Positions 25,728-37,229 of a stretch of 64,000 nucleotides of DNA are shown piece by piece. The stretch spans positions 1 to 64,000 of the forward strand of contig NZ_JADPUN010000166.1 in NCBI RefSeq assembly GCF_015690345.1. Direction: 5' to 3'. This DNA is from Plantactinospora alkalitolerans. Its GTDB lineage: Bacteria; Actinomycetota; Actinomycetes; Mycobacteriales; Micromonosporaceae. The notes beneath the pieces were generated by a model, which saw only the letters and a program-made list of their open reading frames with translations, searched no databases and was not told the DNA's origin. The position numbers and the translations under genes were made by a program. Numbering within the stretch: position 1 is the first letter of the stretch; every line of letters starts with the position of its first letter.

Positions 25728-26342
25728 ATGACCGCCGCCCCGATCGCCCTCGACCGGCCCGGCCCGCACGGCTACACCACGGCAGACCTGCACGCCCTGC
25801 CGGACGACGGCCGGCGCTACGAGCTGATTGACGGGAGCATCATCGTGTCCCCCTCGGCCACGATCGACCACAACACCATCGCTTTGTGGATCGCCAACAT
25901 CCTCTGGGACTCGAATCCCTCCGACGAATACGTCGTCGGCACCGACCAGTCGACCACCGTCGACGACCACAACGAGCCCCGGCCGGACGTGGTGGTGACC
26001 CGGGCGGAGCACCTGCGGCGTACCCCGTTCCCGATCGCCGACGCGCTGCTGGTCGTCGAGGTCGTGTCGCCGACCTCCGCGCTGCGGGACACCGAGACCA
26101 AGCGGGCGCTCTACGCCCGGGCGGGTGTGCCGGCGTACTGGATCGTCGTGCCGGAGGAGGACAAGCCGAGCATCGCGCTCGCCGAGCTGGTGCTCGACCC
26201 GGCCGGCCGGCAGTACCGGTACGTCACCCACTACACCACCGAGCCGTTCGCGACCGACCAGCCGTGGCCGGTCCGGGTCGACCTGCCCGGCCTGACCGCC
26301 CGCCGGGCCCGGCTGCTGGGCCAGCCCGCCGACGAGCGCTAG
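25728..26342 (+). CDS. Uma2-family (PD-(D/E)XK nuclease-like) protein
   Basis: 204 residues. The Uma2/DUF820 core is complete: YELIDGSIIVSPSAT, EPRPDVVVTR, ALLVVEVVSPTSALRDTETKR and YARAGVPAYWIV, giving the acidic and lysine residues of a restriction-endonuclease-like fold. The family is abundant in cyanobacteria and actinobacteria; its biological role is not settled. The ATG lies after a perfect GGAGG that is half of a 13-bp palindrome (25715-25727), which could hide the ribosome site. It stands alone between a terminator and a convergent hypothetical gene. Confidence 0.88.
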   Translation: MTAAPIALDRPGPHGYTTADLHALPDDGRRYELIDGSIIVSPSATIDHNTIALWIANILWDSNPSDEYVVGTDQSTTVDDHNEPRPDVVVTRAEHLRRTPFPIADALLVVEVVSPTSALRDTETKRALYARAGVPAYWIVVPEEDKPSIALAELVLDPAGRQYRYVTHYTTEPFATDQPWPVRVDLPGLTARRARLLGQPADER

Positions 26343-26376
26343 ACGCGGTTTCCGGGCCGGGGCGACCCGCCCGGAA

Positions 26377-27609
26377 TCACTGCACCGGGTCGTCGCCGAG
26401 CCGCTGCCGGTTCGCCTCGATCCAGGCGTCCAGCGCCTCCGGATCGTTGGGGTCGACGCCCTCGGCCATCAGCTGCGCCACGGCCGCCGTGGCCGGGCTG
26501 CGCCGCTCGCCGGTGGTGTAGAGGCGGACGAACTCCGGCACCATCTCCTCGACCGAACTGTCGGTCTGGGTGGCCGCCTCGCCCGGCAGGGCCCGCTGCC
26601 GGGCGGCGTACGCGGCCCAGCTCCGGACCACCCGGGGCAGCATCGCCGCGTCGTCCATGTCCAGCACCGCCCGCCGGTGCACCCAGTCGAGCAGGAAGAG
26701 ACCGGCGACCGCCGGACTCCAGCGCATCGGGTCCGCGTCGGGAAACGACGCCGAATGGTCCAGCACCAGGCTCAGGCAGAAGTGCAGGGAGGCGAGATCC
26801 GGCTCGGCCACCTGGTGCAGCCCGAACCTGGCCGCCTCGGGCGAGGCCAGGAAGGCGCGTACCAGCCGGTCGCGTTCGGCCGTGGAGAGCGGCTCGACGT
26901 CGTCGTCACCGACCACCGGGGCCGCCGGTGCCGGCAGCAGTGCCAGCCGGTGGCCCACCAGGGCGCGATCGGTGGCCAGCGAACCCTCGTCGGGCAGGTC
27001 CCCCAACTCGTCGGTGATGTCCAGGTGCCGGGCCACCTCGCCGCGCAGCCGCGACGGATCCTCCTCGCGGAACCAGGTCAACGCGTCGTCGGCGCACATC
27101 TCCCGGACCTGTCCGAGGATCCGCTCGGCGGGGCCACCGACGAACACGTCCTTCGTGATCCCGATGTTGTGGTCGACCAGGGCCACCACCGCGTGCTCGG
27201 GGCCGCCCGCCTCACTGTCGTCGTACGCGAAGGTGGCGAGGTACGACGTCTGGTCGCCGTACACGTCGCCGTAGGCGTAGCTGCCGGTCAGGCGTACCTT
27301 GCCGAGTTGGCCGGACCAGGACGGCGCCTGGGTGCCGGGCTTGACCGAGCCGGCGCCGACGGCGTCCGGCACCAGCGCGGCGAAGACGGTCCGGATCGTG
27401 GTCGCGGCGGCGGTCCGGCGGCGTGACGTCGCGGAGAGGAAATCGCCGACGAATTCCCGGACGGCGCTGCTGCGGTCTTCCTCCGCGATGGCATAGACAC
27501 TGCCCAGAAGTGCCGTACCGAGCATCTCGGCGTCGAGCGCGCAGTCGAGCTTGGTCACGTCGCGAGCGGCGTGCAGCACGGCTTCAAAAGGGGTCCGAGG
27601 CGAGGCCAT
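26377..27609 (-). CDS. Conserved hypothetical protein, 410 residues
   Basis: A soluble, acidic protein without signal peptide or membrane helices. Visible stretches include an N-terminal helical segment (EAVLHAARDVTKLDCALDAE), a beta-rich part (GSYAYGDVYGDQTSYLATFAYDDSE; VVALVDHNIGITKDVFVG) and a helical C-terminal half (LHFCLSLVLDHSASFPDADP; VAGLFLLDWVHRRAVLDMDD). I recall similar unannotated proteins in actinobacteria but cannot name a family or function. It ends 35 bp from the Uma2 stop and starts 10 bp upstream of the small membrane protein's stop, so it may share that transcript. Confidence 0.75.
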   Translation of the reverse strand: MASPRTPFEAVLHAARDVTKLDCALDAEMLGTALLGSVYAIAEEDRSSAVREFVGDFLSATSRRRTAAATTIRTVFAALVPDAVGAGSVKPGTQAPSWSGQLGKVRLTGSYAYGDVYGDQTSYLATFAYDDSEAGGPEHAVVALVDHNIGITKDVFVGGPAERILGQVREMCADDALTWFREEDPSRLRGEVARHLDITDELGDLPDEGSLATDRALVGHRLALLPAPAAPVVGDDDVEPLSTAERDRLVRAFLASPEAARFGLHQVAEPDLASLHFCLSLVLDHSASFPDADPMRWSPAVAGLFLLDWVHRRAVLDMDDAAMLPRVVRSWAAYAARQRALPGEAATQTDSSVEEMVPEFVRLYTTGERRSPATAAVAQLMAEGVDPNDPEALDAWIEANRQRLGDDPVQ

Positions 27610-27618
27610 GGCTCGACA

Positions 27619-28053
27619 CTACGCCCGCCAGCGGTGGTCCAGTACCAGCAGCGCGCCGGGAGCGATCACCCCGGCCAGTAGCACGGTACGGCTGGCGAGC
27701 AGGTCGGTGCTGGTCAGAGTGCCGCCGTGGGCCAGATGGAAGCCGAGATGCAGGCTCGAGAAGAGCAGCAGCCCGCTCAGTACCACGGCGGTCACCCGGC
27801 GATCGTCCAGCCATGCGGCGGCCAGCAGCATGGCGCCCAGGGTGAGGAACGCCGCGCCGACATCGGTCATCAGGTGCGAATTGTACGGCGGATAGCCGGC
27901 CGTCCAGTTGAGCCCGAAACCGGGGAAGTTGTCGAAGAACCAGCGGGGCGCCAGCACGGCGGGTACGCCCCACGAGACGTGCAGGAGGCCGAGCAGGATC
28001 AGCCCGCCCCGGACCAGGACGGTTCGGCCCCGGCCACTTCCCGTGCCCGTCAC
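27619..28053 (-). CDS. Small membrane protein, four predicted helices
   Basis: 144 residues from GTG 28053, which overlaps the preceding GTPase stop as GTGA. Hydrophobic segments (VLVRGGLILLGLLHVSWGVP; MTDVGAAFLTLGAMLLAAAW; AVVLSGLLLFSSLHLGFHLA; TVLLAGVIAPGALLVL) predict four membrane helices. The coupling with two dynamin-like GTPases suggests a membrane-associated role, but the function is unknown. Long open frames on this strand through 29445 are shadows of the GTPase gene. Confidence 0.75.
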   Translation of the reverse strand: MTGTGSGRGRTVLVRGGLILLGLLHVSWGVPAVLAPRWFFDNFPGFGLNWTAGYPPYNSHLMTDVGAAFLTLGAMLLAAAWLDDRRVTAVVLSGLLLFSSLHLGFHLAHGGTLTSTDLLASRTVLLAGVIAPGALLVLDHRWRA

Positions 28054-29768
28054 CGGGACGAGGAGGCGACCGCCAGCGCCGACCTTGCCTCGGCGTACGA
28101 CCTGAGCACCTCGCGGACCGGCACGATCACGTACCCCTGGGCGGCCTCGGCCACGGCGTCGTGCATCCGGCCCTCGGCCCGCCAGCGGGCCCGGCGGGCC
28201 GCCCAGCGGATGACCGGCCTCACCAGCAGCGCCATCAGCATCCCGAGCAGCAGGCCGCCGAGCAGCAGCACCGTGGGCAACGGGGTCAGCCCGACCATCG
28301 GGTACTCCAGCCGGGGCAGGCCGAGCGCCCGGACCGCGTACCCGACGAGCAGCCAGAGCAGTCCCGCCGCCGCGCTGACGGTCACCAACCACTGCACGGC
28401 GTTGACGAACCGCCACCAGACCGGTCGGCGGTCCATCCCGAGGTCGGTGGTGGCCACGGCCCGGTCCAGCGCGTCGGGAAGGTCGGCCATCCGGGACCGG
28501 GCGGCCGCGGTCACCGCCGTCGACCAGGCGGCGGGCAGCCCCGTACCGGCCCGGTCGGCGACCGCGCGCACGGCCAGTCCGACGGCGGCGAGCTGAGCCG
28601 CGGTCGGCTCGGGCACCGAGGTGGCCGCCGGTGCCGGGCGGTCGGCGCCGAAGCCGTCCTCCAACGCGGCGGCGCCGTTCTGGCCGTGTCCGGTGGCCCC
28701 GGTCAGATGCAGCCGACGCAACGGGTCGGGCCGCAACCGCCGCCAGCCCCGGGCCAGCGGCCATCCGGTGGCCGCGACCGCCCGGTGCCGGTAGGCGCGC
28801 TCGGTCGCCTCGGCCACCGCCGGTACGCCAGCTGCGCCGGCGAGCGCGTCGATGAGCCGGCGCATCGTCGGCCGGTCGACGTCGGCTTCGGCCCGAGCGG
28901 ATCCGATCAGGTCCGAGAGCCCGTCGACCACCAGGTCCACGTCGGCGGAGAGCCGGCGCAGCGCCGCCTGCCGCTCGACGACGGTCTGTTCCAGGGCCGA
29001 CCGCAGCGGGGCCGTTCCGGCGTCGCGCAGGGCCGAGGTGGCGAGCACCGGGATCCCGGCGAGCTGGTCGGCGTCGAGTAGTCGGCGCAGGTCGGCCAGT
29101 ACCCGGGGCAGTTCGGCTCCGGGCAGGCGGTCGGCCTGGTTGAGCACCACGACGGTGACGTCCCGGTGCCGGTGGAACTCGCGCAGGTAGCTGCGGTGCA
29201 GCACCCGGTCGGCGTACTTCTGCGGGTCGACGACCCAGACCACCAGGTCGACCAGGCCGAGCAGCCGGTCGACCTCGGAGCGGTGCGACCGCTCCACCGA
29301 GTCGAAGTCGGGCAGGTCGAGCAGGACCAGGCCGTGCAGGGCCGCCTCGTCCGTCCCGTCGAGGGCGCTCTCCCGGACGAACCGGTGCCGGGGCAGCACC
29401 CCGACCCAGTCGAGCAGCCTCGTCGCGCCGTCCAGCGGACCCCACACGCAGGCGTGGGTGACTCCGGTCGTGGGCCGTCGCACCCCGACCGGGGACATCT
29501 CGAACCGGGCCAGCGAGTTGAACAGGCTGGACTTGCCGCTGCCGGTGGCGCCGGCCAGCGCCACCACGGTGTGGGCGCCGGAGAGGGCGAGCCGGGTGCC
29601 GGCGCGTTCCACCAGCGTGTGTGCCGGAACCAGCCGGTCGTCGGGCAGTTGGCCGTCGACGGCGGTCATGAACCGGTTGATCGCGGTCAGCCGCTCGACC
29701 AGCCGGTCGGGGTCGATCCGCTGGTCGCCGCGGAACGCGTCCCGTACCCGGCCCAGGATGTCGGTCAT
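28050..29768 (-). CDS. Dynamin-like/YfjP-type GTPase, membrane-anchored (second of pair)
   Basis: 572 residues. GTPase domain with Walker A GATGSGKSS (73-81), a switch I threonine region RRPTTGVTHA, G3 VLLDLPDFDSVE and G4 VLNQADRLPG. After a helical stalk come two hydrophobic segments (WLVTVSAAAGLLWLLVGYAV; PLPTVLLLGGLLLGMLMALLV) and a C-terminal helix. This fits the bacterial dynamin-like/YfjP group, proposed to act on membranes during stress or division. It overlaps the upstream GTPase as ATGA, so the two products are probably made in fixed ratio and act together. Confidence 0.88.
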   Translation of the reverse strand: MTDILGRVRDAFRGDQRIDPDRLVERLTAINRFMTAVDGQLPDDRLVPAHTLVERAGTRLALSGAHTVVALAGATGSGKSSLFNSLARFEMSPVGVRRPTTGVTHACVWGPLDGATRLLDWVGVLPRHRFVRESALDGTDEAALHGLVLLDLPDFDSVERSHRSEVDRLLGLVDLVVWVVDPQKYADRVLHRSYLREFHRHRDVTVVVLNQADRLPGAELPRVLADLRRLLDADQLAGIPVLATSALRDAGTAPLRSALEQTVVERQAALRRLSADVDLVVDGLSDLIGSARAEADVDRPTMRRLIDALAGAAGVPAVAEATERAYRHRAVAATGWPLARGWRRLRPDPLRRLHLTGATGHGQNGAAALEDGFGADRPAPAATSVPEPTAAQLAAVGLAVRAVADRAGTGLPAAWSTAVTAAARSRMADLPDALDRAVATTDLGMDRRPVWWRFVNAVQWLVTVSAAAGLLWLLVGYAVRALGLPRLEYPMVGLTPLPTVLLLGGLLLGMLMALLVRPVIRWAARRARWRAEGRMHDAVAEAAQGYVIVPVREVLRSYAEARSALAVASSSR

Positions 29769-31681
29769 CGGATCACCTCCGGTCCGGTGGCTCCGGGATC
29801 GTCGCCGGACGGGGCATGGGTGCGGGCGGCGTCGAGCGTCCGGCCCGCGTCGCGTAGCCGGTCGCCGGGCCCTGCGTCGACCCCGGCGGCGGCGGTCCGG
29901 GTCAGGTAGCGCGCTGCCTCCTGGTCGAGCAACTGGTCGACCAGGAGCAGCAGTTGGGATCGGGCCCGGGTGGCCAGGGTACGGATCGCCTGGTCACCGA
30001 AGATCGCTTCGAGGACCTTCTGCGCCGCCACGGTGGTGCCGCCGGCCGCCGCGATCTCCAGGCCGGTCGGAATGAAGGCGGTCGAGGCGAAGACCGCGAT
30101 CATGACCGCCAGGCCGGTGGCGTTGACCGCGTACGCCGCGCTGCGCGCCACGAAGCGCTTGTCGCCGCCCTGGCTGCGGACCAGTTCCAGGACGCCCCGC
30201 TGCCAGTCTCGGACCAGTCGTTCGGCGCGTTCCGGCAGGTCGTCGCCGGGTCGGGCCAGCTCGGGGGTGAGCAGCGCGGCCCCGGCCGGATGTGCCTGCC
30301 AGGCCGCGTGGCTCTGCTCGGCGGCGACCGCGGCGGTCTCCCGCAGCAGGGTGACCAGCTGGGACTCGATCGCGGTCCGAAGCTGGGCGTTCGGGGCGGG
30401 GCGGCCGGTCATCGCCGCGACGAGCCGGTCGCGCAACCGGCCGACCCGGGCCTCGAGGGTCCGGAACAGGTCGCCGGTGCCGACGAACTCCTGCCAGCGC
30501 GCCAGTACCTCGCCCCGGAGCAGCCGGCCGTCCCGGAGACTCTGCTCGACGGAATGGCGGGCGGCCCGGTAGGCCGCGTGGACCCGGAGGTCCAGGGCCT
30601 GCGCGGCGGCGGCCTGCTGGTCGGCGGCGACGGCCAGGTTCTCGATCGCCGGAACGAGTGCGGTGACGGCGCCGTCCAGGGTCTGCCGGATGACGGACGC
30701 GCGGGCCTCCGAGTCGGCGGCGAGTCGGGCGAACCAGGACCGGAGTGGTTCGGTGAGCCGGCCCGGAAGCAGTCCCTGCCCGTCGACCACCGTTTCGGGC
30801 AGCACGAACAGCGGCGCGGCGCCCAGCCCGTGCGCGGCCAGCATCTCCGCCAGGTGGGCGGTCACCTCGTCGGTCGCCGCCGGTGGCACCCGGTCGAGGA
30901 CCAGCGCGATCGCCGTGCCGCGCAGTTTCGCGGTACGGAGCAGTTCCCAGGGCACCGCGTCGGCGTACCGGGCCGCGGTCGTGACGAAGAGCCACAGGTC
31001 GGCGGCGGCGAGCAGTTGCGCGGCGAGGGCCCGGTTGGTGTCGACCACCGAGTCGATGTCCGGCGCGTCCAGGAAGGCCAGCCCGGCCGGCAGGGCCGGC
31101 GCGGCGACCAGTTGCAGCGTGTCCGGGCGGTCGCCGGGTTCGGCGGTCCGGGTGAGGCCGGGCAGCAGGTCACCCTGCCGGAACCAGGCCGAATCGGCCG
31201 GACCGCAGACCAGTACCGGCGAGCGGGTCGTCGGTCGCAGCACACCGACCGCACTGACCCGGGCCTGGACCAGGCTGTTGACCAGGGTCGACTTGCCGGC
31301 CCCGGTCGAGCCGCCGACGACCACCAGCAGCGGTGCGTCGAGCCGGGCGAGGCGCGGCAGCAGGTAGTCGTCGAGCTGCGCCACGAGCGCGGCGGCGAGG
31401 TGTCGCGAGTCGTCCGCGCCGGGCAGCGTCAGGGGGTACGCCGTCGTGTCGATCACGGTACGCAGCCGGACCAGTGCCTCGCGCAGGTCCGGTTCGGCGG
31501 TCCCGGCGGCCGGTTCGGCGTGGGTCGGCGGCCGCGGTCCGGAACCCGGCGCCGGTACGGCGGAAGGCGCCGGAGTGCTTCCGGCCGCGTCGGCGTCCGG
31601 CGTACCGGCGCTCGACGACTGGGGCGGAATATCGCCCGTATCGAAACGAATGTCAGTGATAGGGGTTTTTGGTCCGACCAT
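29765..31681 (-). CDS. Dynamin-like GTPase (first of pair)
   Basis: About 638 residues. A disordered Pro/Ala/Ser N-terminus of about 65 residues precedes a GTPase domain with Walker A GGSTGAGKST (123-132), the switch segment VLRPTTRSP and G3 LAFLDAPDIDSV. The G4 motif is degenerate (VLDRVP in place of N/TKxD), so base specificity may be relaxed. A long helical stalk and a hydrophobic region (YAVNATGLAVMIAVFASTAF) follow. The start is uncertain: ATG 31681 is used; GTG 31723 and 31765 are also in frame. It shares a divergent region with dnaK, whose HAIR sites lie 210-280 bp upstream, so heat control of this operon is possible. Confidence 0.87.
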   Translation of the reverse strand: MVGPKTPITDIRFDTGDIPPQSSSAGTPDADAAGSTPAPSAVPAPGSGPRPPTHAEPAAGTAEPDLREALVRLRTVIDTTAYPLTLPGADDSRHLAAALVAQLDDYLLPRLARLDAPLLVVVGGSTGAGKSTLVNSLVQARVSAVGVLRPTTRSPVLVCGPADSAWFRQGDLLPGLTRTAEPGDRPDTLQLVAAPALPAGLAFLDAPDIDSVVDTNRALAAQLLAAADLWLFVTTAARYADAVPWELLRTAKLRGTAIALVLDRVPPAATDEVTAHLAEMLAAHGLGAAPLFVLPETVVDGQGLLPGRLTEPLRSWFARLAADSEARASVIRQTLDGAVTALVPAIENLAVAADQQAAAAQALDLRVHAAYRAARHSVEQSLRDGRLLRGEVLARWQEFVGTGDLFRTLEARVGRLRDRLVAAMTGRPAPNAQLRTAIESQLVTLLRETAAVAAEQSHAAWQAHPAGAALLTPELARPGDDLPERAERLVRDWQRGVLELVRSQGGDKRFVARSAAYAVNATGLAVMIAVFASTAFIPTGLEIAAAGGTTVAAQKVLEAIFGDQAIRTLATRARSQLLLLVDQLLDQEAARYLTRTAAAGVDAGPGDRLRDAGRTLDAARTHAPSGDDPGATGPEVIR

Positions 31682-31888
31682 GGGCGTACCGAGGCCGGTG
31701 GCCGGATCGCCGTGGGTCGTCACGGGTAAAGACTGCCCGATCCATTCAACACAGACAACAGGCACGGTTGCTTACGGATCCGCGCGTTGCCGGCTGCCGG
31801 TCGGGCCCACGGGTGTTCCGTGCCGCTGTGACCTTCTTCGATGGGCGTCCGACCGCTGGCCGGGGCGGGTGGGCGGTGGATCGGCGGG

Positions 31889-31908
31889 TTGCGTCCATGT
31901 GACTCAAG
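31889..31908. promoter_or_regulatory. HAIR element 1 (HspR operator) upstream of dnaK
   Basis: TTGCGT-N7-ACTCAAG matches the inverted repeat CTTGAGT-N7-ACTCAAG with one mismatch in the left core; it lies just upstream of the -35. Confidence 0.75.
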
Positions 31909-31942
31909 TCCGACTTTGACGTTGGCGGAGATCGTGGCACTA

Positions 31943-31961
31943 TTGAGTCCGGTCCACTCAA
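31943..31961. promoter_or_regulatory. HAIR element 2 (HspR operator) upstream of dnaK
   Basis: A perfect core TTGAGT-N7-ACTCAA. It overlaps the presumed -10/transcription start, so bound HspR would block RNA polymerase. Confidence 0.9.
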
Positions 31962-32025
31962 CTTGCGGTGGGTGCGCTGCGGGCGGCGCCCGTCACCTGC
32001 CTTGTAACGAAGCGAGGAAGCGAAG

Positions 32026-33900
<1,875 letters not shown>

Positions 33901-33954
33901 CCCGTTCTCGCCGCAGTCACGTTGGCCGTAAGCAAGACGGATCGAGGTAGTCGC

Positions 33955-34980
33955 ATGACGGACAAGCCACGAGCCGCCGATCCGGACACCGTCGGATCGA
34001 CGCCGGGTGGCTCCGCGCCCGGCCGGGCCGAGGGTACGGCCGGCGAGGGCATCGTCATCCGGGACAAGCGGAAGATCAATATGACCGGGGACAAGGCCGG
34101 CCAGGGCCGGCACGCCCAGCCCGACACGGCTGGCGAGACGGACGCGGCCGGCACGCCGACCGACGGCGCCCCGACGGCGGTGAAGGATCCGAACCCGGAT
34201 CCCGAGCCGCCGGCGGGCGCCGAGGCGCCGACCGTCGCCACCGGGGAGGTCGACGACACCGAGTCGAGTGCCGCCGCCGGCACGGTCGACGACGCGAAGT
34301 CGACCGACGGTACGCCGGACGTGCCGGACTCGGCGACGGTGACCGACCAGGGTGACGGAACGGACGAACCCGACGCCGTGCCGGACGAGTCCGCGCCGGC
34401 CACTCCGGTGGTGGACGACGCCGAACTCGCCGAGGTGCTGGAGGCGGAGAAGCCGTCCGGCACCGACGGCCCGGTGGTGGACGCTCCGGCCACACCGGTC
34501 GGTGACGGCGCCCCGGAGACCGACGGCCCCGGCCCGCTGGGTGCCGAGCTGGCGGCCCTGCGTGCCGAGCTGGACGAGCGGACCAGGGACCTCCAGCGGG
34601 TGACGGCGGAGTACTCCAACTACCGCAAGCGGGTGGACCGGGACCGGGGACTCGTGGCGGAGCAGGCCACCGGGGCGGTACTCGTCGCCCTGCTGCCCGT
34701 CCTCGACGACCTGGACCGGGCCCGGGAGCACGGTGACCTGGTCGGGCCGTTCGGCACGGTGGCCGAGCAGTTGAATGCCACGCTTGGCAAGTTCGGGCTG
34801 ACCCCGTTCGGCGAGAAGGGCGACCCCTTCGACCCGAACCGGCACGAGGCGGTCGCGCACCGGACCTCCGCCGAGGTCACCGAGTCGACCTGTGTCGAGG
34901 TGATGCGCCGGGGCTACCAGCTCGGCGATCGGGTGTTGCGGGCCGCGCTGGTTGCGGTGGCCGATCCAGAGTCGGAGTGA
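33955..34980 (+). CDS. grpE: GrpE nucleotide exchange factor with long acidic N-terminal extension
   Basis: 341 residues, against about 180-220 for usual GrpE. The conserved part starts near residue 190: LRAELDERTRDLQRVTAEYS then YRKRVDRDR (long dimer helix), VLPVLDDLDRAREHGD and the beta-wing PFDPNRHEAVAH to VMRRGYQLGDRVLR. The first 190 residues are low-complexity Asp/Glu/Ala/Thr/Pro after a basic patch (IVIRDKRKINMTG). The role of the extension is unknown; it is probably disordered. ATG 33955 has GAGG seven bases upstream and lies 54 bp after dnaK. An in-frame ORF follows the stop codon directly. Confidence 0.95.
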   Translation: MTDKPRAADPDTVGSTPGGSAPGRAEGTAGEGIVIRDKRKINMTGDKAGQGRHAQPDTAGETDAAGTPTDGAPTAVKDPNPDPEPPAGAEAPTVATGEVDDTESSAAAGTVDDAKSTDGTPDVPDSATVTDQGDGTDEPDAVPDESAPATPVVDDAELAEVLEAEKPSGTDGPVVDAPATPVGDGAPETDGPGPLGAELAALRAELDERTRDLQRVTAEYSNYRKRVDRDRGLVAEQATGAVLVALLPVLDDLDRAREHGDLVGPFGTVAEQLNATLGKFGLTPFGEKGDPFDPNRHEAVAHRTSAEVTESTCVEVMRRGYQLGDRVLRAALVAVADPESE

Positions 34981-35099
34981 ATGGCCGCGAGCGAGGGTGA
35001 TCCGGTGTCGCGTGGTCGAGGTACCGCCGGTGTGGTGTCCGTAGCGGCGGGCACGGGCGGGACCTCGACCACGTCCCAGGGGAAGGGGGTGGACGATCG

Positions 35100-35103
<4 letters not shown>
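34981..35103 (+). CDS. Possible 40-residue ORF filling the grpE-dnaJ gap
   Basis: An ATG directly after the grpE TGA opens a frame of 40 codons that closes with a TGA overlapping the dnaJ ATG (ATGA). The product starts MAASEGDPVSRGRGT and is Gly/Ser/Thr-rich with no recognisable domain. It is in the same frame as grpE, so stop-codon readthrough would append it to GrpE. There is no separate ribosome site except the GAGTGA end of grpE. It may be a translational coupler rather than a functional peptide, or chance. Confidence 0.3.
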
Positions 35104-36296
<1,193 letters not shown>

Positions 36297-36307
36297 CCGG
36301 TCAACGC

Positions 36308-36312
36308 GGAGG
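36308..36312 (+). promoter_or_regulatory. Ribosome-binding site that fixes the hspR start
   Basis: GGAGG within GGAGGTGATC, a near-full complement to the 16S rRNA 3' end, eight bases before GTG 36321. The earlier GTG at 36312 overlaps this site and is not a likely start. Confidence 0.75.
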
Positions 36313-36320
36313 TGATCAAG

Positions 36321-36767
36321 GTGGCTGATGAATACGTCGTCGTCTCGATCGAGCAGGCGTCCGACGCCAAGGTTCTGATGATCTCGGTGGCGGCCCGGAT
36401 GGCCGGCATGCATCCGCAGACCCTTCGGCAGTACGACCGGATGGGCCTGGTCCAGCCCGGCCGCGCGCCCGGGGGCGGACGCCGGTACAGCGTCCGGGAC
36501 GTCGCGCTGCTGCGCGAGGTGCAGCGACTCAGCCAGGACGACGGGGTCAACCTGGCCGGAATCAAGCGGATCATCGTCCTGGAGCAGCTTGCCGACGAGC
36601 TCCAGCAGCGGGTGGCGCATCTGCAGGCGGAACTGGACGCGGCGTACCGGCGGATGGCGGAGTTGGAGGCGCTCGGCGGTCTGCCCCGCCGCGACCTGGT
36701 CCCCACCACCCGGGCCTCGACCGCGCTGGTGGTCTGGCGCCCGCGTCGGTCCGATCCCTCGGCCTGA
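36321..36767 (+). CDS. hspR: MerR-family heat-shock repressor HspR
   Basis: 148 residues. MerR-type winged helix: VLMISVAARMAGMHPQTLRQ, YDRMGLVQPGRAPGGGRRYS, VRDVALLREVQRLSQDDGVN, then a coiled coil (LEQLADELQQRVAHLQAELD). The C-terminus is variable and basic. HspR binds HAIR repeats and represses dnaK and clpB operons, with DnaK acting as co-repressor in studied species. Three such elements occur in this window. It is the last gene of the dnaK operon, so it controls its own synthesis. Confidence 0.96.
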   Translation: MADEYVVVSIEQASDAKVLMISVAARMAGMHPQTLRQYDRMGLVQPGRAPGGGRRYSVRDVALLREVQRLSQDDGVNLAGIKRIIVLEQLADELQQRVAHLQAELDAAYRRMAELEALGGLPRRDLVPTTRASTALVVWRPRRSDPSA

Positions 36768-37229
36768 CCGGGTCCGGCCGGCGTCCATTACCCGAAGGCT
36801 TTCGAAAGCGGCGTCCCTGTCGATCTAGTAATCGTCATCCGGCGCTCGGAAACGATTACCTCGAACGCGTGGGATTCATTACCCCGGTAATCGGCATGAG
36901 GGTCGATCGTACGTGTTGGCGACGTCAAACCGTTGATCTGTTCGCCACCGGGTTTCCACCGCATGCCGACGCGTTCAGAAGACGCACCGTCGATCCGGTC
37001 CGACCCCCGACCGGGTTCGAGCATGCTGGCCGGCGAGCCTTATGAATCATGGTGTCCGACCCGGCGTGGCCTGTGTGCTCGTCGGGCGTCGATTAATTGA
37101 TCAGGTCCAGAATCAACTGTCGGTGTCAGTGTGAAAATTACGTGAAGATTCTTTAATTGACGTTAATCAATGTTGTGACTATGGTGAGCGGCGGGCGCGA
37201 CCGCATCGCGACGACCGGAAGGAACCAGT
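36768..37229. other. 462-bp AT-richer intergenic region with small palindromes
   Basis: Between hspR and the first DUF4360 gene. Notable: palindrome GCTTTCGAAAGC (36798-36809), three ATTACC motifs (about 36787, 36856, 36878), the inverted repeat ATTACC-CC-GGTAAT (36878-36891) and the DUF4360 promoter near 37156-37185. The base composition is less GC-rich than the neighbours. I see no gene. Confidence 0.55.
37156..37185 (+). promoter_or_regulatory. Promoter of DUF4360 gene 1
   Basis: -35 TTGACG (37157-37162), 17-bp spacer, -10 TATGGT (37180-37185). The -35 lies in an inverted repeat ATTGA-N6-TCAAT (37156-37171) that recurs before gene 2. Confidence 0.6.

Larger units (their letters stand above)
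31682..32025. other. 344-bp divergent region: GTPase operon promoter and dnaK promoter
   Basis: Contains two HAIR elements, a dnaK promoter candidate (TTTGAC at 31915-31920, about 17 bp to CACTAT at 31938-31943) and the dnaK ribosome site. I see no gene. Confidence 0.7.
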
